Source: Lewinellaceae bacterium (GTDB lineage: Bacteria; Bacteroidota; Bacteroidia; Chitinophagales; Saprospiraceae). From it: DNA of 64,000 bases. The stretch spans positions 2,001,001-2,065,000 of the forward strand of contig JACJXX010000001.1 of assembly GCA_020636435.1 (NCBI GenBank), in the 5' to 3' direction. Under the pieces are notes generated by a model. That model did not search any database and was not told where the DNA came from. It saw nothing but the letters and a program-made list of their open reading frames with translations. Positions 63,392 to 64,000 of this stretch are shown one piece after another. The position numbers were made by a program, and so were the translations under genes. How positions within the stretch are numbered: position 1 is the stretch's first letter; each line of letters begins with the position of its first letter.

Positions 63392-64000
63392 AGCTATCGA
63401 AACCGATGTTGCCCTCATAGGGCCCCACAATAAACTGGTGGAGATGCAAACCGGCGAAGGCAAAACCCTGGCGGCCGTTTTCCCGGCCTATCTCAACGCG
63501 CTCTCCGGTAAAAGGGCTACCTGTCTAACATTGGCCACACGGGCCGTTGTCCGTTGCCTGTTGTTCGTTGACCGTTGTTGCAACTTGCTGGCTGCCAAAC
63601 GCATGGCTGCCCAACGCAACCGACAACCGACAACTGGCAACCGACAACTGGCCAACCTTAGAAGGGTAGCCAGGATATCGACTACGTCATCCGCGACGGG
63701 CAGGTGAAACTGGTGGATGAATTTACCGGCCGTATCGTGGAGGATAGAAAATGGCGCAGCGGCCTGCAGACTGCCGTGGAGGCTAAGGAAGGATTGGAAA
63801 TCCAGTCGGAAGGCCACATCCTCAACGCCATCTCTCTGCAGCATTTAATCATCCGGTATCCGAAACGAGCCGGCATGACCGCCACCGCCCAAACGGCGGC
63901 CAATGAGTTCATGAACAGCTACGGCCTGGGCGTCGTTGTGATCCCGCCCAACAAGCCCTGCCGGCGGGTAGGCCATCCCGATGAGGTATTTACCACCCAG
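63392..64000 (+). pseudogene. SecA-like translocase ATPase, internally deleted and cut by the window end
   Basis: The first piece, IETDVALIGPHNKLVEMQTGEGKTLAAVFPAYLNALSGK, includes the Walker A region MQTGEGKT. After a 140-base repeat region the second piece reads DYVIRDGQVKLVDEFTGRIVEDRKW, SGLQTAVEAKEGLEIQ and MTATAQTAA in another frame. About 150-200 residues in between are missing. It is a remnant of a SecA paralogue, not of the essential secA. It runs off the right edge. Confidence 0.75.
63541..63665. repeat. short GTTG/CAAC repeat array inside the SecA remnant
   Basis: GTTGTCCGTTGCCTGTTG...GACCGTTGTTGC is followed by inverse words CAACCGACAACCGACAACTGGCAACCGACAACTGG. It replaces the middle of the SecA frame and can form a hairpin. 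Confidence 0.65.

Overview
The window looks like a GC-rich member of the Bacteroidota, most likely a Saprospira/Lewinella-type lineage. I see a type IX secretion sorting domain, SprB/PKD-type surface proteins, several genes preceded by the Bacteroidota promoter pattern (TTTG, about 19 bases, TAnnTTTG), almost no Shine-Dalgarno sequences, and CHAT and WD40 signalling proteins. No rRNA, tRNA or CRISPR array was recognised.

Layout. 1-9.5 kb: a large CHAT-TPR protein running off the left edge, a secreted PKD-type surface protein, a conserved helical protein, rfbC (dTDP-rhamnose synthesis), a GNAT enzyme and a small membrane protein. 9.8-22.3 kb: rfbD, a VapBC-type toxin-antitoxin pair, a GH57/DUF3536 glycosidase, lipoproteins, a PIG-L deacetylase, an LpxH-like phosphoesterase, an AraC regulator and an MFS transporter. 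22.8-37.4 kb: an accessory island. It begins with at least five units that have integron-cassette geometry: each starts after G at a G^TT core, and the start is the reverse complement of a site just downstream of its gene, followed by a stem-loop. Three units carry AT-rich single genes (a lipoprotein, a secreted protein, a T9SS-exported protein). Two are near-identical 2.5-kb units carrying a tyrosine recombinase and an IS91-type HUH transposase. These are followed by an effector-associated-domain gene cut by an ISKra4-type IS, IS91 remnants, a UPF0175/DUF3368 toxin-antitoxin pair, a decayed group II intron, a decayed DDE transposase and truncated host genes. 37.4-49 kb: a disrupted regulator, an outer-membrane PKD protein, a lipoprotein with Ca-loop-like repeats, a CHAT-NTPase-TM-WD40 protein, an EF-G paralogue and a class IV aminotransferase. 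49-53.3 kb: a SprB/PKD gene split by an intact IS66 element with a perfect 8-bp target duplication. 53.6-64 kb: GNAT, OmpH/Skp, a cyanophycinase-like peptidase, a ParA / small DNA-binding protein / C39-peptidase ABC exporter / HlyD adaptor cluster, then a decayed Rpn nuclease, a small secreted protein and a SecA-like remnant.

The most unusual feature is the layering of small palindromic DNA. A 50-bp palindrome has inserted three times in the IS91 transposase genes, and removing each 52-bp block restores the reading frame and leaves a 2-bp duplication. 18-bp palindromes sit inside the recombinase and transposase coding regions. Four to five ~165-bp palindromic elements share a core. A separate MITE-like family has a perfect 8-bp target duplication. 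Intergenic tandem repeats have an 8- or 16-bp period in at least five places. Together these suggest a genome colonised by several non-autonomous palindromic repeat families, with an attC-like cassette array as a hot spot.
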